Shown here piece by piece: positions 4,994 to 5,192 of a stretch of DNA of 5,192 nucleotides. The number at the start of each line of letters is the position of its first letter. The stretch's first letter is position 1. Source of the stretch: DASVXQ01 sp046727955 (lineage in GTDB: Bacteria > Actinomycetota > CALGFH01); assembly GCA_046727955.1 (NCBI GenBank), contig JBKPDO010000185.1, forward strand, positions 1-5,192. Direction: 5' to 3'. The translations under genes and the position numbers were made by a program. Below the pieces are notes generated by a model, which ran no database searches, had not been told where the DNA came from, and saw nothing but the letters and a program-made list of their open reading frames with translations.

Positions 4994-5192
4994 TCAACCA
5001 GGCGACGCAGGCTGCAGCGGCGGGTCAGCTGCCGCCAGCTCCTCCAGCGACCGGGCCAGGCCCTCGGGAGCGGAGAACATCTGCCAATGCCCCCCAAGAC
5101 GCTCCAGGAAGCGCCACTGCGGCCCGGCGAGCTCGCGGAACCAGGGATGACCGCTGGCGATCATCTCGCGCACCTGCACCAGCGGGATGGTG
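4994..5192 (-). CDS. Alpha/beta-hydrolase-like protein, C-terminal part (5' end outside window)
   Basis: The minus-strand frame enters at base 5191 and ends at TGA 4994-4996, giving 66 residues starting TIPLVQVREMIASGHPWFRE. The segment LERLGGHWQMFSAPEGLARSLEELA has the form of the end of many small alpha/beta hydrolases: a G-H-W/F motif carrying the catalytic His, then M-F, S-x-P and a final helix. In such enzymes this His completes a Ser-Asp-His triad; the nucleophile and acid would lie upstream, outside the window. The short tail ADPPLQPASPG is typical loose C-terminus. The substrate cannot be inferred. No start codon or ribosome site is visible; internal ATGs are not the real start because the frame stays open to the edge. 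No clear terminator is seen downstream of the stop. Confidence 0.7.
   Translation of the reverse strand, partial: TIPLVQVREMIASGHPWFRELAGPQWRFLERLGGHWQMFSAPEGLARSLEELAAADPPLQPASPG

Overview
The window is very GC-rich DNA whose genes follow the codon habits of a high-GC actinobacterium (G or C at most third positions, AGGAGG ribosome sites, GTG starts). No marker gene fixes the genus. Almost everything here is mobile DNA: remains of three insertion sequences (IS5-, ISAzo13- and IS630-family) and an ORF-less group II intron, plus an unrecognised membrane-protein gene. A chromosomal-type gene starts to appear at the right edge.

Layout, left to right. (1) 1-138: last 38 codons of an IS5-family transposase and what looks like that element's right end. 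(2) 139-163 and 4521-4545: a perfect 25-bp inverted repeat, each copy ending in TA on its outer side. This is the signature of an IS630/Tc1-mariner-type insertion, and it brackets about 4.4 kb. (3) Inside it on the minus strand, 347-1048: an intact 233-aa polytopic membrane protein with a strong Shine-Dalgarno site. (4) About 1338-3438: an ISAzo13-family element. Its transposase reading is broken by about nine small indels, mostly in G or C runs, and is interrupted after VDTKKKE by an 824-nt group II intron (1941-2764) in sense orientation. (5) 3453-4519: an IS630-family DD35E transposase with one frame slip, its stop codon almost touching the right inverted repeat. (6) 4546-4610: a possible 3' end of a gene cut by the insertions. 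(7) 4611-4993: no convincing gene, but two pairs of direct repeats with a similar 23-24-bp period and two short perfect palindromes. (8) 4994-5192, minus strand: the C-terminal end of an alpha/beta-hydrolase-like protein.

Reading of the whole: an IS630-type element acquired, or was split by, a membrane-protein gene and an ISAzo13 copy, and the ISAzo13 copy had itself been colonised by a group II intron. The best-supported notable item is the intron. The 5' GTGCGAC, the 34-nt domain V with a CGC triad and GCAA loop, domain VI with a bulged A seven nucleotides from the 3' end, the terminal AC, and an EBS1 loop perfectly complementary to the last six exon bases can all be read directly. Joining the exons restores the conserved transposase sequence VDTKKKE|LVGN. 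The intron encodes no maturase, so splicing or mobility would need one supplied from elsewhere. Because the host transposase is frameshifted, the intron now sits in a probable pseudogene, unless the indels are sequencing errors.
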